In this document: piece after piece, positions 27,461 to 35,704 of the stretch
Numbering within the stretch: position 1 is the stretch's first letter
How the letters are laid out: every line of letters begins with the position of its first letter
Origin: an uncultured Gammaproteobacteria bacterium
GTDB lineage: Bacteria > Pseudomonadota > Gammaproteobacteria > PS1 > Pseudothioglobaceae
DNA length: 64,000 bases
Assembly (NCBI GenBank): GCA_902556205.1
Contig: CACDVH010000008.1
Location: 1-64,000 of the forward strand
Reading direction: 5' to 3'
The notes under the pieces: generated by a model
What the model was told of the DNA's origin: nothing
Seen by the model: only the letters and a program-made list of their open reading frames with translations
The model's database searches: none
Position numbers and translations under genes: made by a program

Positions 27461-27512
27461 AAATAAAATTAAAGCTAAAGGAAAATTTTTAATAAATGAT
27501 CAGCTTTAGCTT
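27461..27512 (-). terminator. Attenuator-like hairpin in the metK leader
   Basis: Perfect nine-base arms AAGCTAAAG (27512-27504) and CTTTAGCTT (27480-27472) on the minus strand, followed by the T-rich TAATTTTATTT. It lies just after the riboswitch core and before the metK ribosome site. It is a candidate expression platform for transcription attenuation. The long loop and interrupted T run make it weaker than the other terminators here. Confidence 0.5.
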
Positions 27513-27561
27513 GTTTTAGCCTTAAATTCGGCAACGCTAGCAATCGGAACAAATCAGCGTT
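27505..27561 (-). promoter_or_regulatory. SAM-II-type riboswitch in the metK leader
   Basis: The minus-strand RNA begins AACGCUGAUUUGUUCCGAUU, then GCUAGCGUU, a short A/U linker and GGCUAAAACAA. P1 is AACGCU with AGCGUU; the loop holds the conserved GCUGAUUU and CCGAUUGC; the 3' GCUAAAA is the conserved ligand-contact segment; loop UUGUU can pair with 3' AACAA as the pseudoknot. Order and spacing match the SAM-II family (the related SAM-V class shares this core). Expected action: repression of metK when SAM is high. Confidence 0.85.
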
Positions 27562-27566
27562 AATTT

Positions 27567-27572
27567 ATTATA
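27567..27572 (-). promoter_or_regulatory. metK promoter -10 element
   Basis: TATAAT on the minus strand (27572-27567), with a TTTACT -35-like element 16 bases upstream inside the 3' end of ccmB. The predicted transcription start near 27560 is exactly at the first base of riboswitch stem P1, which supports both calls. Confidence 0.7.
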
Positions 27573-27596
27573 TCCTTATGGAGTTTAAAGTAAAGT

Positions 27597-28262
27597 CTAT
27601 TCGAGGCTAATTTTTAAAGATAATGCACTAAGAAACGGAGTAATGATAAGACTAGCGACTAGAAAAAAACCTAAAAAATATAATTGACCATCAATTGCTA
27701 GATTTGATTGGGCATTTGAGATTGCACTGGTTGCAAAAATCAAAATGGGGATATAAAGAGGTAGTATCAATAGCGACAAAAGCATTCCAGAATTTTTAAT
27801 TCCAACTACCAGAGAGGCGCCTATTGACCCAATAAGGCTCAGACATGGGGTTGCTATAATCAAAGTCAGTATCAAAATAATGATGCTCTCAGAGTTTAGA
27901 AAAAGCGCCATACCAAGAAAAGGAGACAGGATAATAATTGGAAGTCCTGAAAGGATCCAATGTGCTGTCGTTTTCGCCAATAGAATGAGTGAAAGTGAGT
28001 GGTGAGAAATAATCATTTGTTCAAGAACGCCATTATCAAAGTCATAATGAAATAATGTGTTTAGGGATAGAAGAACCGATAGCATGGTGATCACCCAAAT
28101 AATGCCTGGAGCCATTCTAGATAAAGTTTCTGCTTCTGGGCTTATTGCTATTGGGAATAAAGAAATAGAAATAACAAAAAACATCAAAGGATTAAGAAAG
28201 CTAGAAGGGTTTCTAATTGCCATTTTTAAGTCTCTGGATATGGTGTTAAGGAAGATACTCAC
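27597..28262 (-). CDS. ccmB: Haem exporter permease CcmB
   Basis: A 221-residue protein with six hydrophobic helices, standard for CcmB: starts ISRDLKMAIRNPSSFLNPLMFFVIS and contains FHYDFDNGVLEQMIISHHSL and the glycine-rich SLIGSIGASLVVGIK. With CcmA and CcmC it forms the ABC complex that releases holo-CcmE in system I cytochrome c maturation. It overlaps ccmA by four bases; ccmC and later genes do not follow, and metK comes next. Confidence 0.95.
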   Translation of the reverse strand: MSIFLNTISRDLKMAIRNPSSFLNPLMFFVISISLFPIAISPEAETLSRMAPGIIWVITMLSVLLSLNTLFHYDFDNGVLEQMIISHHSLSLILLAKTTAHWILSGLPIIILSPFLGMALFLNSESIIILILTLIIATPCLSLIGSIGASLVVGIKNSGMLLSLLILPLYIPILIFATSAISNAQSNLAIDGQLYFLGFFLVASLIITPFLSALSLKISLE

Positions 28263-28861
28263 AGCGTAATCTCCTTAAGATTTTTAATATTGCATTCCTG
28301 ATGAGTCGTCAAAATACATAGGCCACCGTTGATGCAATGCTCCTCAATTTTACTTTCAATTATCGTTATTGCCTTTGAGTCAAGTGCCGAAAAGGGCTCA
28401 TCGAGAAGCCAAACTTTTGACTGAGTAATAAAGAGTAGTGATAAGGCAATTCTTTTTTTCTGACCAGCAGAAAGGGTTCCAACAAGGTCATTCTCATACT
28501 TCTCAAGACCTACTTGTTTGAGCGCCTTAGAATAGTCATTTTTTAAGCTATTTGTTCCAAGGAGCGAGCTATATTTTAAGTTCTCAAGGCAGCTTAATTC
28601 TGGACTTAACGAGGCTAAATGACCCAAGTAAAGTAGATCAAGTTTATATTGCTCACTCTTTAAATTAAAAGAATCATAGTCTATTTCTCCTGACTCGAAA
28701 GAGCTGAGTCCAGCAATAATTCTTAGTAGTGAGGTTTTTCCAGAGCCATTTGCTCCAGAAACTTTTAATACCTCGCCAGAATTTACCTCAAATGACAGAT
28801 TCTCAAATAGAAGGGTGTAGCCTTTTTGACAGCTTAATTTGTTGACTATAAGTTTCGACAT
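28259..28861 (-). CDS. ccmA: Haem exporter ATP-binding protein CcmA
   Basis: A 200-residue ABC ATPase. Walker A is SGANGSGKTSLLRI, the signature motif is LSAGQKKRIALSLL, Walker B is VWLLDEPFSALD, and the switch histidine is in TTHQECN. The start YTLLFENLSFEVNSGEVLKVSGANG resembles CcmA. It powers CcmB/CcmC-dependent handling of haem-loaded CcmE. Its presence implies c-type cytochromes assembled by system I, with the remaining ccm genes elsewhere. Confidence 0.95.
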   Translation of the reverse strand: MSKLIVNKLSCQKGYTLLFENLSFEVNSGEVLKVSGANGSGKTSLLRIIAGLSSFESGEIDYDSFNLKSEQYKLDLLYLGHLASLSPELSCLENLKYSSLLGTNSLKNDYSKALKQVGLEKYENDLVGTLSAGQKKRIALSLLFITQSKVWLLDEPFSALDSKAITIIESKIEEHCINGGLCILTTHQECNIKNLKEITL

Positions 28862-28931
28862 CTGCCTATTTTAGTTGATACCCTAAATCTACAAAGAATA
28901 ATCTAGTGAGCTGAGCCTATGAAAAGAGGAT

Positions 28932-29375
28932 TTAGTCAGAAGACAATAAGCCCTCAAGACCAGTTTTGTCAATTTCATCTAGGATGTTCCCATCAAATAT
29001 TAATCTTAAACGATATTGAATCTTGGTTTCACCTTCGATAGATGAGTGATTTATATAATCCCACTGATATTGATGAAACGGATCAATGATGCTTGGCGAG
29101 CCAATTAGGTTCATTACCATATCCTTAGTCATGCCGACTTGAAGCAGATTAACATCACTCATTTCAAGGACAGAGCCTTGAAGAATTGTAGGTTTATAGA
29201 CGTCAATTGATGGTAATTTAGGTTTTGCCCAGCTCGGCAAAGAGAGTTTAGGCATCTTTGGTAACTCAGGCATCGAAAACTCTGGCATTTTTGGGAGTTC
29301 AGGAACCTTTGGAAGACTATTTGAACAACCAGCAAGGGCCATTGTAGCTATCAAAATAAAAGTTAATCTATTCAT
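28932..29375 (-). CDS. bamE: Outer membrane assembly lipoprotein BamE with proline-rich linker
   Basis: A 147-residue lipoprotein: signal peptide with lipobox LAGC (cysteine at residue 17). The SmpA/OmlA domain covers about residues 58-140 (LLQVGMTKDMVMNLIGSP, DPFHQYQWDYIN). BamE is an accessory subunit of the BAM complex for outer-membrane protein insertion. Between the lipid anchor and the domain lies an unusual proline-rich stretch of repeated PELPKMP-type units, about 35 residues, absent from E. coli BamE. The divergent bamE-fur pair is conserved in many Gammaproteobacteria. Confidence 0.93.
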   Translation of the reverse strand: MNRLTFILIATMALAGCSNSLPKVPELPKMPEFSMPELPKMPKLSLPSWAKPKLPSIDVYKPTILQGSVLEMSDVNLLQVGMTKDMVMNLIGSPSIIDPFHQYQWDYINHSSIEGETKIQYRLRLIFDGNILDEIDKTGLEGLLSSD

Positions 29376-29427
29376 CTATAGTTAAACATATAAAATATAA
29401 ATAGGATTTTACCTTAAGGATTTTTTA

Positions 29428-29835
29428 ATGGATGCAGAAGATTTAAAAAGTGCTGGTCTGAAAGTCACCCTGCCAAGACTTAAAATTTTAGAGGTGCTCG
29501 AGAGCTCTCCAAGCCACCATCTTAGTGCTGAAGATATTTATAGGGTTCTCATTGAGCAAAATGAAGAGGTTGGAGTTGCAACAATTTATCGAGTACTGTC
29601 TCAGTTTGAGGAATCAGGCATTGTTCAAAAGTTAAACTTTGAAAATAATCAAGCAGTTTATGAGTTATGCGGTGCTGATCATCATGATCACTTGGTTTGT
29701 GTTAAATGCAATAAGATTATTGAGTTCCAAGATGATGTGATTGAAAAGCATCAGATTCAAATTGCAAACAAGCATGGATTTGAGTTAACGGATCATTCTT
29801 TGTATCTTTATGGATTGTGCAACGACTGTCATTAA
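29428..29835 (+). CDS. fur: Ferric uptake regulator
   Basis: A 135-residue repressor very close to E. coli Fur: starts LKSAGLKVTLPRLKILEVLESS, with the recognition helix region VGVATIYRVLSQFEESGIV, the metal-binding HHDHLVC and zinc cysteine pairs CVKC and CNDC. Fe(II)-Fur represses iron-acquisition genes at Fur boxes. It is divergent from bamE, which favours Fur over Zur despite the znuB gene 24 bases downstream. A strong candidate target is the Fur box at 42499. Confidence 0.98.
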   Translation: MDAEDLKSAGLKVTLPRLKILEVLESSPSHHLSAEDIYRVLIEQNEEVGVATIYRVLSQFEESGIVQKLNFENNQAVYELCGADHHDHLVCVKCNKIIEFQDDVIEKHQIQIANKHGFELTDHSLYLYGLCNDCH

Positions 29836-29858
29836 TCTTACTTTTAATCCTATAGTTT

Positions 29859-30644
29859 ATGGATGATTTTATATATCGAGCAATCATTGCTTCGGTCGGC
29901 GTTTCATTAATTGCGGGTTCGCTTGGATGTTTTGTAATCTGGAAGCGACTGTCATATTTCTCTGACTCAATTTCGCATAGTGCTCTTTTAGGAGTTGCGC
30001 TTGGCCTTGCCACTGGACTTGGCATTAATTTAGGTCTAGTCATCGTTGGCGGTTTGTTTGCAGCGCTAATTGTGGTGCTTCAACAAAAAGATTTTTGGTC
30101 AAGTGATGCTGTGCTTGGCATTTTCTCGCACATATCGCTCTCATTAGGCATAGTGGTTCTTGGAATTATTGGAAATCAGAACACAGATTACTTTGCTTAC
30201 CTGTTTGGCGATATTCTCTCGATTACTACAAAAGATCTTTATTGGATTTTCTCGGTCGTAGTCATCGTTATCTTAATTCTAGTATTTAACTGGAAAAAGT
30301 TATTACTACTGACTCTTAACGAAGAGCTTGCTAAAGCAGAAGGCATTAATAAATTATATTACGATCTTCTTTTTATGTTTCTAATTGCCTTGGCAGTTTC
30401 GGTATCAGTTCAAATTGTAGGAGTACTCCTTATAACCTCTCTTCTGATTATTCCTCCAGCTATTGCGCGAGTCATTTCAAATTCTCCAGTTGTGATGATA
30501 TTTAGCTCTATGGTGGTGTCTATATCATCTGTACTCGCAGGACTTTACTTCTCAATTGATTTTGATCTGGCAACCGGGCCAACAATTGTAATTACTTTGG
30601 GGGCTTTATTTTTTATTGCGCAATTTTTGCCAAAAAAAGTTTAA
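29859..30644 (+). CDS. znuB: Zinc ABC transporter permease ZnuB-like
   Basis: A 261-residue ABC-3 family permease with seven or eight membrane helices. Characteristic segments are [22 protein letters not shown], the coupling-helix region [12 protein letters not shown] and [18 protein letters not shown]. The family imports Zn or Mn with a periplasmic binding protein (ZnuA) and an ATPase (ZnuC); neither gene is adjacent. It lies 24 bases after fur on the same strand. The stop overlaps the convergent prfA stop by four bases. Zinc is the probable substrate; manganese or iron cannot be excluded. Confidence 0.9.
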   Translation: MDDFIYRAIIASVGVSLIAGSLGCFVIWKRLSYFSDSISHSALLGVALGLATGLGINLGLVIVGGLFAALIVVLQQKDFWSSDAVLGIFSHISLSLGIVVLGIIGNQNTDYFAYLFGDILSITTKDLYWIFSVVVIVILILVFNWKKLLLLTLNEELAKAEGINKLYYDLLFMFLIALAVSVSVQIVGVLLITSLLIIPPAIARVISNSPVVMIFSSMVVSISSVLAGLYFSIDFDLATGPTIVITLGALFFIAQFLPKKV

Positions 30645-31729
30645 AGGCTTGCGTTGAGCTCTGTCAACTGATTGGTTTGCTGCTCAATAATGAGAGGGTC
30701 AATGATTGATTCTAATTCACCTTCCATGACCTCATTGAGTTTGTAAAGAGTCAGGTTGATTCGGTGATCAGTTACTCTTCCTTGAGGGTAATTGTAGGTT
30801 CGGATTCTTTGAGATCTGTCACCGCTCCCTACCAATTCTTTTCTTTGGGAGGCTTGCTCCTTTTGTTGCTCCTGCTGCTGAGCATCTAATATTCTTGAAG
30901 CGAGAACTGATAGAGCTTGTGCTTTATTTTTATGCTGTGATCTTCCATCCTGGCATTCAACAACTGTTCCAGTTGGAATGTGGGTTACTCTCACCGCTGA
31001 ATCTGTTTTATTAACATGCTGACCACCTGCTCCTGAAGCCCTAAACGTATCAACTCTGACATCGTTCATATTAATATTAACTTCTTCAATATCAGAAACT
31101 TCTGGCATGACTGCAACTGTACATGCAGAGGTATGGACTCTTCCTTGAGACTCCGTTTCAGGAACTCTTTGGACGCGATGAGCGCCAGATTCGAACTTTA
31201 GTTTTGAGTAAACATTTGTCCCACTTATTCTAGCAATTATTTCTTTAAAGCCGCCATGCTCGCCCATACTTGAACTTAAAATTTCTAGCTGCCATTTAGA
31301 TTTTTCAACATATCGGGTATACATCCTGTAAAGATCACCTGAGAAAATACTTGCTTCATCGCCACCAGTTCCAGCTCTAATTTCGATGATTATATTTCTG
31401 GAGTCGTTTGGATCTTTTGGAAGCAAAGCTTTTTTTAGGTCTAGCTCTAACTGCTGCAATACCTCTTGGCCAGATGAAATCTCTTCCTGCGCCATTTCTT
31501 TGATCTCTTCATCTGGCTCATTTAATAAATTTTCCGCAGCTTCAATGTTCTCTGCAGTTGATAAGTACTCCTTGTATTTATCATTGACAGGTGATAACTG
31601 AGAATGTTCAATTGAAAGCTCCCTAAACTTATTTTGATCAGAAGCAATGGCTTGATCTGATAGAAGGGCATTGATTTCTTCAAGGCGCATTGATAACTGC
31701 TCTAACTTAGAAAGAATAGATTGATTCAT
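30641..31729 (-). CDS. prfA: Peptide chain release factor 1
   Basis: A 362-residue class I release factor of standard length. The catalytic GGQ is in [22 protein letters not shown]; the stop-codon recognition PxT-type region is near [35 protein letters not shown] is the C-terminal signature. It terminates translation at UAA and UAG. It is immediately downstream of hemA with a one-base overlap, the conserved hemA-prfA order. Confidence 0.98.
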   Translation of the reverse strand: MNQSILSKLEQLSMRLEEINALLSDQAIASDQNKFRELSIEHSQLSPVNDKYKEYLSTAENIEAAENLLNEPDEEIKEMAQEEISSGQEVLQQLELDLKKALLPKDPNDSRNIIIEIRAGTGGDEASIFSGDLYRMYTRYVEKSKWQLEILSSSMGEHGGFKEIIARISGTNVYSKLKFESGAHRVQRVPETESQGRVHTSACTVAVMPEVSDIEEVNINMNDVRVDTFRASGAGGQHVNKTDSAVRVTHIPTGTVVECQDGRSQHKNKAQALSVLASRILDAQQQEQQKEQASQRKELVGSGDRSQRIRTYNYPQGRVTDHRINLTLYKLNEVMEGELESIIDPLIIEQQTNQLTELNASL

Positions 31730-32994
31730 TAACTTTCTATCTTTGAATGTTTAGGATCTTTATCGGATAAAACCTCAGAATTGAAACGAGACTTGGAGGG
31801 TTTCTTTATTTTTTCTAAAGATTGATGCAACAGCTTGTTAGTGAGTTTGTCAGCAAGCTCCTCAACAACTAGGTCTGGATTAGACCCAGATTTAAGTTTT
31901 CTAATTGCGATTTGAAGAAGCTCATCTTTTAGTAAATTGGCCTGCCTTCTATAATTTTTAATAACCTCTTCGTTGGGAATATTATTGATCCACTCCATGA
32001 ATTCAATACTACTCAGTTTGATTATTTTTTCAGCATCAACTTTTTCTTTAAGTCTCTCTTCCAGATTACTATTTGCAATCTGCTGCAAATCATCAACTGT
32101 ATAGAGAAAAACATCTTCAAGTTGATTCACTTCAGGCTCTATATCTCTTGGAATTGCTAAATCTATAAGAAGCATTGGCTTATGTTTTCTTTGAAGAAGA
32201 ACTGTTTCTATTAATCCCTTTCCTATTATTGGAATTGGCGCAGCAGTTGATGAAATAACGATATCAGCACGATGAAGATTTTCTGATAAGCTTTTCAAAG
32301 CAATTGCTTCAGCATTGTGTTTAATTGCAATAGGCTGAGCATTCTCAAGCGTTCTGTTGGCAAAAATAATATCCTTAACACCTCTTTTGCTAAGATGTTG
32401 AGCACTTAATTCAACCATTTCACCTGCACCAATGAGCATGACCGTTTGATTCTCTAGGTTGGTAAAAATTTTTTCACTTAGCTTGACAGCACAATAGGCT
32501 ACAGAGATTGGAGAAGAACCAATATTGGTATCTGTTCTTACTTTCTTAGCCGTTTTAAAGACATGTTGAAAAAGTTTTTCAAGAATTTTATCCAGCGCAC
32601 CTTGAGTTTTTGAAACTTGATAAGCATCTTTGAGCTGACCTAATATTTGTGGCTCACCAAGAACCAATGATTCAAGACCACAAGCCACTTTAGATATATG
32701 ATCTAAAGCGTCATTAGACTCAAAAAAAGAAACATATTCGACGAGAGATAAATGGTCAATAGCATGAGTAGAGGCCAAAAACTTCAATAGAACATCGCTA
32801 ATATTTTTGGAATTATGAGAAACATAAATCTCTGATCTATTACAAGTTGAAAATATCACGCATGCTCTGATATCTTCAATTGATAATAAATTCGAAATGG
32901 CAGATGGTAATTCACTTGAAGCGAATGCCACTTTCTCCCTGATTTCTACTGGAGCCAATTGGTGACTAATACTGAGTACCGCAATATTTGACAT
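31729..32994 (-). CDS. hemA: Glutamyl-tRNA reductase
   Basis: A 421-residue enzyme reducing glutamyl-tRNA to glutamate-1-semialdehyde, the first committed step of C5-pathway tetrapyrrole synthesis. The catalytic cysteine is C51 in [30 protein letters not shown] and the NADP-binding [16 protein letters not shown] follow, and there is a C-terminal dimerisation helix. It is divergent from ruvB; a perfect 16-base palindrome lies 17 bases upstream of its start. Confidence 0.98.
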   Translation of the reverse strand: MSNIAVLSISHQLAPVEIREKVAFASSELPSAISNLLSIEDIRACVIFSTCNRSEIYVSHNSKNISDVLLKFLASTHAIDHLSLVEYVSFFESNDALDHISKVACGLESLVLGEPQILGQLKDAYQVSKTQGALDKILEKLFQHVFKTAKKVRTDTNIGSSPISVAYCAVKLSEKIFTNLENQTVMLIGAGEMVELSAQHLSKRGVKDIIFANRTLENAQPIAIKHNAEAIALKSLSENLHRADIVISSTAAPIPIIGKGLIETVLLQRKHKPMLLIDLAIPRDIEPEVNQLEDVFLYTVDDLQQIANSNLEERLKEKVDAEKIIKLSSIEFMEWINNIPNEEVIKNYRRQANLLKDELLQIAIRKLKSGSNPDLVVEELADKLTNKLLHQSLEKIKKPSKSRFNSEVLSDKDPKHSKIES

Positions 32995-33010
32995 TGAACA
33001 GGTCTTAAAA

Positions 33011-33026
33011 AATTAATCGATTAATT
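33011..33026. promoter_or_regulatory. Perfect 16-base palindrome upstream of hemA
   Basis: AATTAATCGATTAATT is a perfect palindrome 17 bases from the hemA start in the divergent hemA/ruvB region (33001-33154). It could be an operator for hemA. AT-rich palindromes also arise by chance, so this is tentative. Confidence 0.35.
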
Positions 33027-33154
33027 ATACCTTCCATTTCAATTTCATTCCAATTTATACATCTTCACTTAACTTGTAGTTATTCATAAACAATCAACCT
33101 TGTTATCGATTGGTCTAAAATACTTATCATAATCTAACAAACTAAATACTTTGC

Positions 33155-34183
33155 ATGATAGAAGAGGATAGATTGATTGGTGGTGAGAATCAGTCAAATG
33201 AAGATCTCAAGGCTGCCTCAGTTAGGCCTAATTCTTTCTCAGATTACATTGGACAAGAAGACGTCAAATCACAAATGACTCTATTCATTAAGGCTGCTAG
33301 ATCTCGTGAAGATGTGCTTGATCATTGTCTCATTTATGGACCTCCGGGATTAGGTAAAACGACCCTTGCGAATGTTATTGCTAATCAGATGAATGCTGGA
33401 ATTAAACAGACCTCTGGACCTGTTTTGGAGCGTTCTGGAGACTTAGCTGCCATTCTAACTAAGCTCGAGCCTTATGACATTCTCTTTATCGATGAAATCC
33501 ACAGACTTAATCCAGTAGTGGAGGAGATTTTGTATCCTGCACTTGAAGATTTTAAGTTAGACATACTGGTTGGTGAAGGAGTTGCAGCACATTCGGTTCA
33601 ACTTGAATTACCACCATTCACTTTGATTGGAGCTACCACAAGAGCTGGAATGCTTACATCTCCGCTAAGAGATAGATTTGGAATTGTCCATAGACTAACT
33701 TTTTATAACCTTAAAGAGCTTCAGGAAATTATCGAAAGATCAGCATCTATCTTAAATATTAAGATTGAAAAGCAAGGGTCTGAAGAGATTGCAAAACGTT
33801 CAAGAGGGACTCCAAGAATTGCAAATCGTCTTTTGAGACGCGTTCGTGATTTTGCGGATGTCAAGACGAAAGGAATAATAAACGTTGAGATTGCACAAGA
33901 GGCCCTTGAGGCGTTAAAGGTCGACGAAGCTGGACTTGAGCAACTTGATAGAGATTATTTGGGCTTAATTATTCAAAAGTTTTCTGCCGGTCCTGTGGGT
34001 TTAGATACTCTAGCTACAGCCCTAGGTGAAGAAAGAACCACTCTAGAAGATATGATCGAGCCCTATCTTCTTCAGCAAGGTTTTATTATGAGGACTCCAA
34101 GAGGGCGAATTGCAACGGACCTTGCTTTTTCGCATTTAGGAGAGGTAAGACAATCAAAGGACCAAGATTTATTCAGTAAATGA
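33155..34183 (+). CDS. ruvB: Holliday junction branch migration helicase RuvB
   Basis: A 342-residue AAA+ motor. Walker A is [12 protein letters not shown], Walker [10 protein letters not shown], sensor 1 [18 protein letters not shown], and the C-terminal winged helix includes [18 protein letters not shown]. It drives branch migration with RuvA. Here it heads a rightward run with ybgC-tolQRA, with four bases of overlap to ybgC, instead of following ruvA; ruvA and ruvC are elsewhere in the window. Confidence 0.99.
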   Translation: MIEEDRLIGGENQSNEDLKAASVRPNSFSDYIGQEDVKSQMTLFIKAARSREDVLDHCLIYGPPGLGKTTLANVIANQMNAGIKQTSGPVLERSGDLAAILTKLEPYDILFIDEIHRLNPVVEEILYPALEDFKLDILVGEGVAAHSVQLELPPFTLIGATTRAGMLTSPLRDRFGIVHRLTFYNLKELQEIIERSASILNIKIEKQGSEEIAKRSRGTPRIANRLLRRVRDFADVKTKGIINVEIAQEALEALKVDEAGLEQLDRDYLGLIIQKFSAGPVGLDTLATALGEERTTLEDMIEPYLLQQGFIMRTPRGRIATDLAFSHLGEVRQSKDQDLFSK

Positions 34184-34584
34184 GTAAGCATAGATATAGA
34201 GTTTATTATGAGGATACTGATGCTGGTGGTGTTGTTTTTTATGCCAATTATCTAAAATTTATAGAAAGAGGAAGGACTGAGTATCTTAGAGATCTTGGGT
34301 TTGATCAAGGCTCTCTAGCCAAAGAAAAAAATATAGTTTTTGTAGTTAAATCTTTGAGCGCAGATTACTTATCGCCTGCTTATTTAGATGACATGATTGA
34401 AGTTCAAACAATCATCAAGTCAAATAAAAATGCGAGTCTAGTTTTTACTCAGAAAATTCTGAGTTTAGAGAAAAATACGGTATTATTTAATGCGGAAGTC
34501 AAGGTTGTTTCAGTGTTAAAAAATAATTTAAAACCTTGCGCCATTCCGCAAGAAATCATGGAGAAACTTAATGGAAGAAAATAG
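34180..34584 (+). CDS. ybgC: Tol-Pal-associated acyl-CoA thioesterase YbgC
   Basis: A 134-residue hot-dog thioesterase. The active-site signature [26 protein letters not shown] near residues 9-34 contains the catalytic aspartate. It hydrolyses acyl-CoA and is associated with phospholipid metabolism at the inner membrane. It is the usual first gene of the tol-pal cluster and overlaps ruvB by four bases and tolQ by 14. Confidence 0.96.
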   Translation: MSKHRYRVYYEDTDAGGVVFYANYLKFIERGRTEYLRDLGFDQGSLAKEKNIVFVVKSLSADYLSPAYLDDMIEVQTIIKSNKNASLVFTQKILSLEKNTVLFNAEVKVVSVLKNNLKPCAIPQEIMEKLNGRK

Positions 34585-35242
34585 TTTATCAATCGTCGGT
34601 TTAATCTTTAATGCAGGACTGGTTGTTCAGCTGGTAATGATTATTTTGGTTTTAATGTCGATCTACTCTTGGACAGTTATTATGTCTAAGAAAAAGATTC
34701 TGATTGATGCAGCTAGTGACATCGACAACTTCCATGAAGAGTTTGAAAGAAATGATAAGTTAGCTACCCTTTATAAAAATCTACCTCCGCTCGCCTCAGA
34801 TTGGAGTGCAATGGAGGATATTTTTGGTTCAGGCTATAAAGAATTCACCCATACTAAGTCAACCTCTAACCAGTCTCTCATTATGAACTCGGAAAGAGCA
34901 TATAGAGCGATGAATACCTCTGCAAGTAATGAAATCGATAGATTAGACTCAAGTCTATCTATTCTTGCTATGATTGCCTCATCAAGCCCTTACATTGGAC
35001 TTTTTGGCACTGTCTGGGGAATCATGCACTCATTTATTGGCCTTGCATCCGTTAAGCAGGCTACGATTGCTGTTGTTGCCCCTGGTATTGCAGAGGCATT
35101 AATTGCTACAGCTTTTGGTTTGTTTGCGGCTATACCAGCTACAATTGCCTACAATAGGCTTGTCTCACAAGTCGAAGACATTGGAAATAGATACACCGCT
35201 TTTGTTGAAGAAATATTTGTAATTCTTCAGAGACAAAAATGA
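34571..35242 (+). CDS. tolQ: Tol-Pal system proton channel subunit TolQ
   Basis: A 223-residue protein with three membrane helices: residues about 14-34, 134-154 and 168-190. The MotA/TolQ/ExbB signature is SSPYIGLFGTVWGIMHSFIGL, and PGIAEALIATAFGLFAAIPATIAYN forms TM3. With TolR it converts proton motive force to TolA movement at the division septum. It overlaps ybgC and tolR. Confidence 0.97.
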   Translation: MEENSLSIVGLIFNAGLVVQLVMIILVLMSIYSWTVIMSKKKILIDAASDIDNFHEEFERNDKLATLYKNLPPLASDWSAMEDIFGSGYKEFTHTKSTSNQSLIMNSERAYRAMNTSASNEIDRLDSSLSILAMIASSSPYIGLFGTVWGIMHSFIGLASVKQATIAVVAPGIAEALIATAFGLFAAIPATIAYNRLVSQVEDIGNRYTAFVEEIFVILQRQK

Positions 35243-35691
35243 TAGAACTACCAAAGCGTTCTAGGCCAGATATACATGCAGATATCAATATTGTTCCATA
35301 TATTGATGTAATGCTTGTTCTTCTGGTTATCTTTATGATGACCACGCCAATTATTGAGCAGGGCGTCGAAGTAGACCTTCCTAGTGCTCCTGCTAACGTC
35401 GTAGATTACCAAGATCAGCAACCTTCTATAATTTCGGTTGATGTTGATGGTAATTACTTCATTAATCCTATGACAAGTCCAGGTGTAGACGAAATAGAAG
35501 ATTTAGAGTCAGTTTCGTTAAACGTGGCTATTAATCAAATTCTTGCGCGTAAAGAAATTTTCCCAGATATGCAAGTATTTGTTAGAGGTGATAAAAAAGT
35601 TGAGTATGAAAAAGTTATTGAAATCATTGCAATACTTAAGCAATATAGCAAGATAGATAAGGTTGGCTTTATGACTGAAAACCCAAATTAA
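35239..35691 (+). CDS. tolR: Tol-Pal system protein TolR
   Basis: A 150-residue ExbD/TolR-family protein: short cytoplasmic start, one membrane helix with the proton-pathway aspartate in INIVPYIDVMLVLLVIFMM, and a periplasmic domain ending in VGFMTEN. It overlaps tolQ by four bases and is followed 13 bases later by tolA. Confidence 0.96.
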   Translation: MIELPKRSRPDIHADINIVPYIDVMLVLLVIFMMTTPIIEQGVEVDLPSAPANVVDYQDQQPSIISVDVDGNYFINPMTSPGVDEIEDLESVSLNVAINQILARKEIFPDMQVFVRGDKKVEYEKVIEIIAILKQYSKIDKVGFMTENPN

Positions 35692-35704
35692 CTAATTTAT
35701 ATTT

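Noticed and set aside
29428-29835. Fur paralogue Zur, because znuB follows
   Set aside because: The sequence is very close to E. coli Fur throughout, and the divergent bamE-fur pairing supports Fur.
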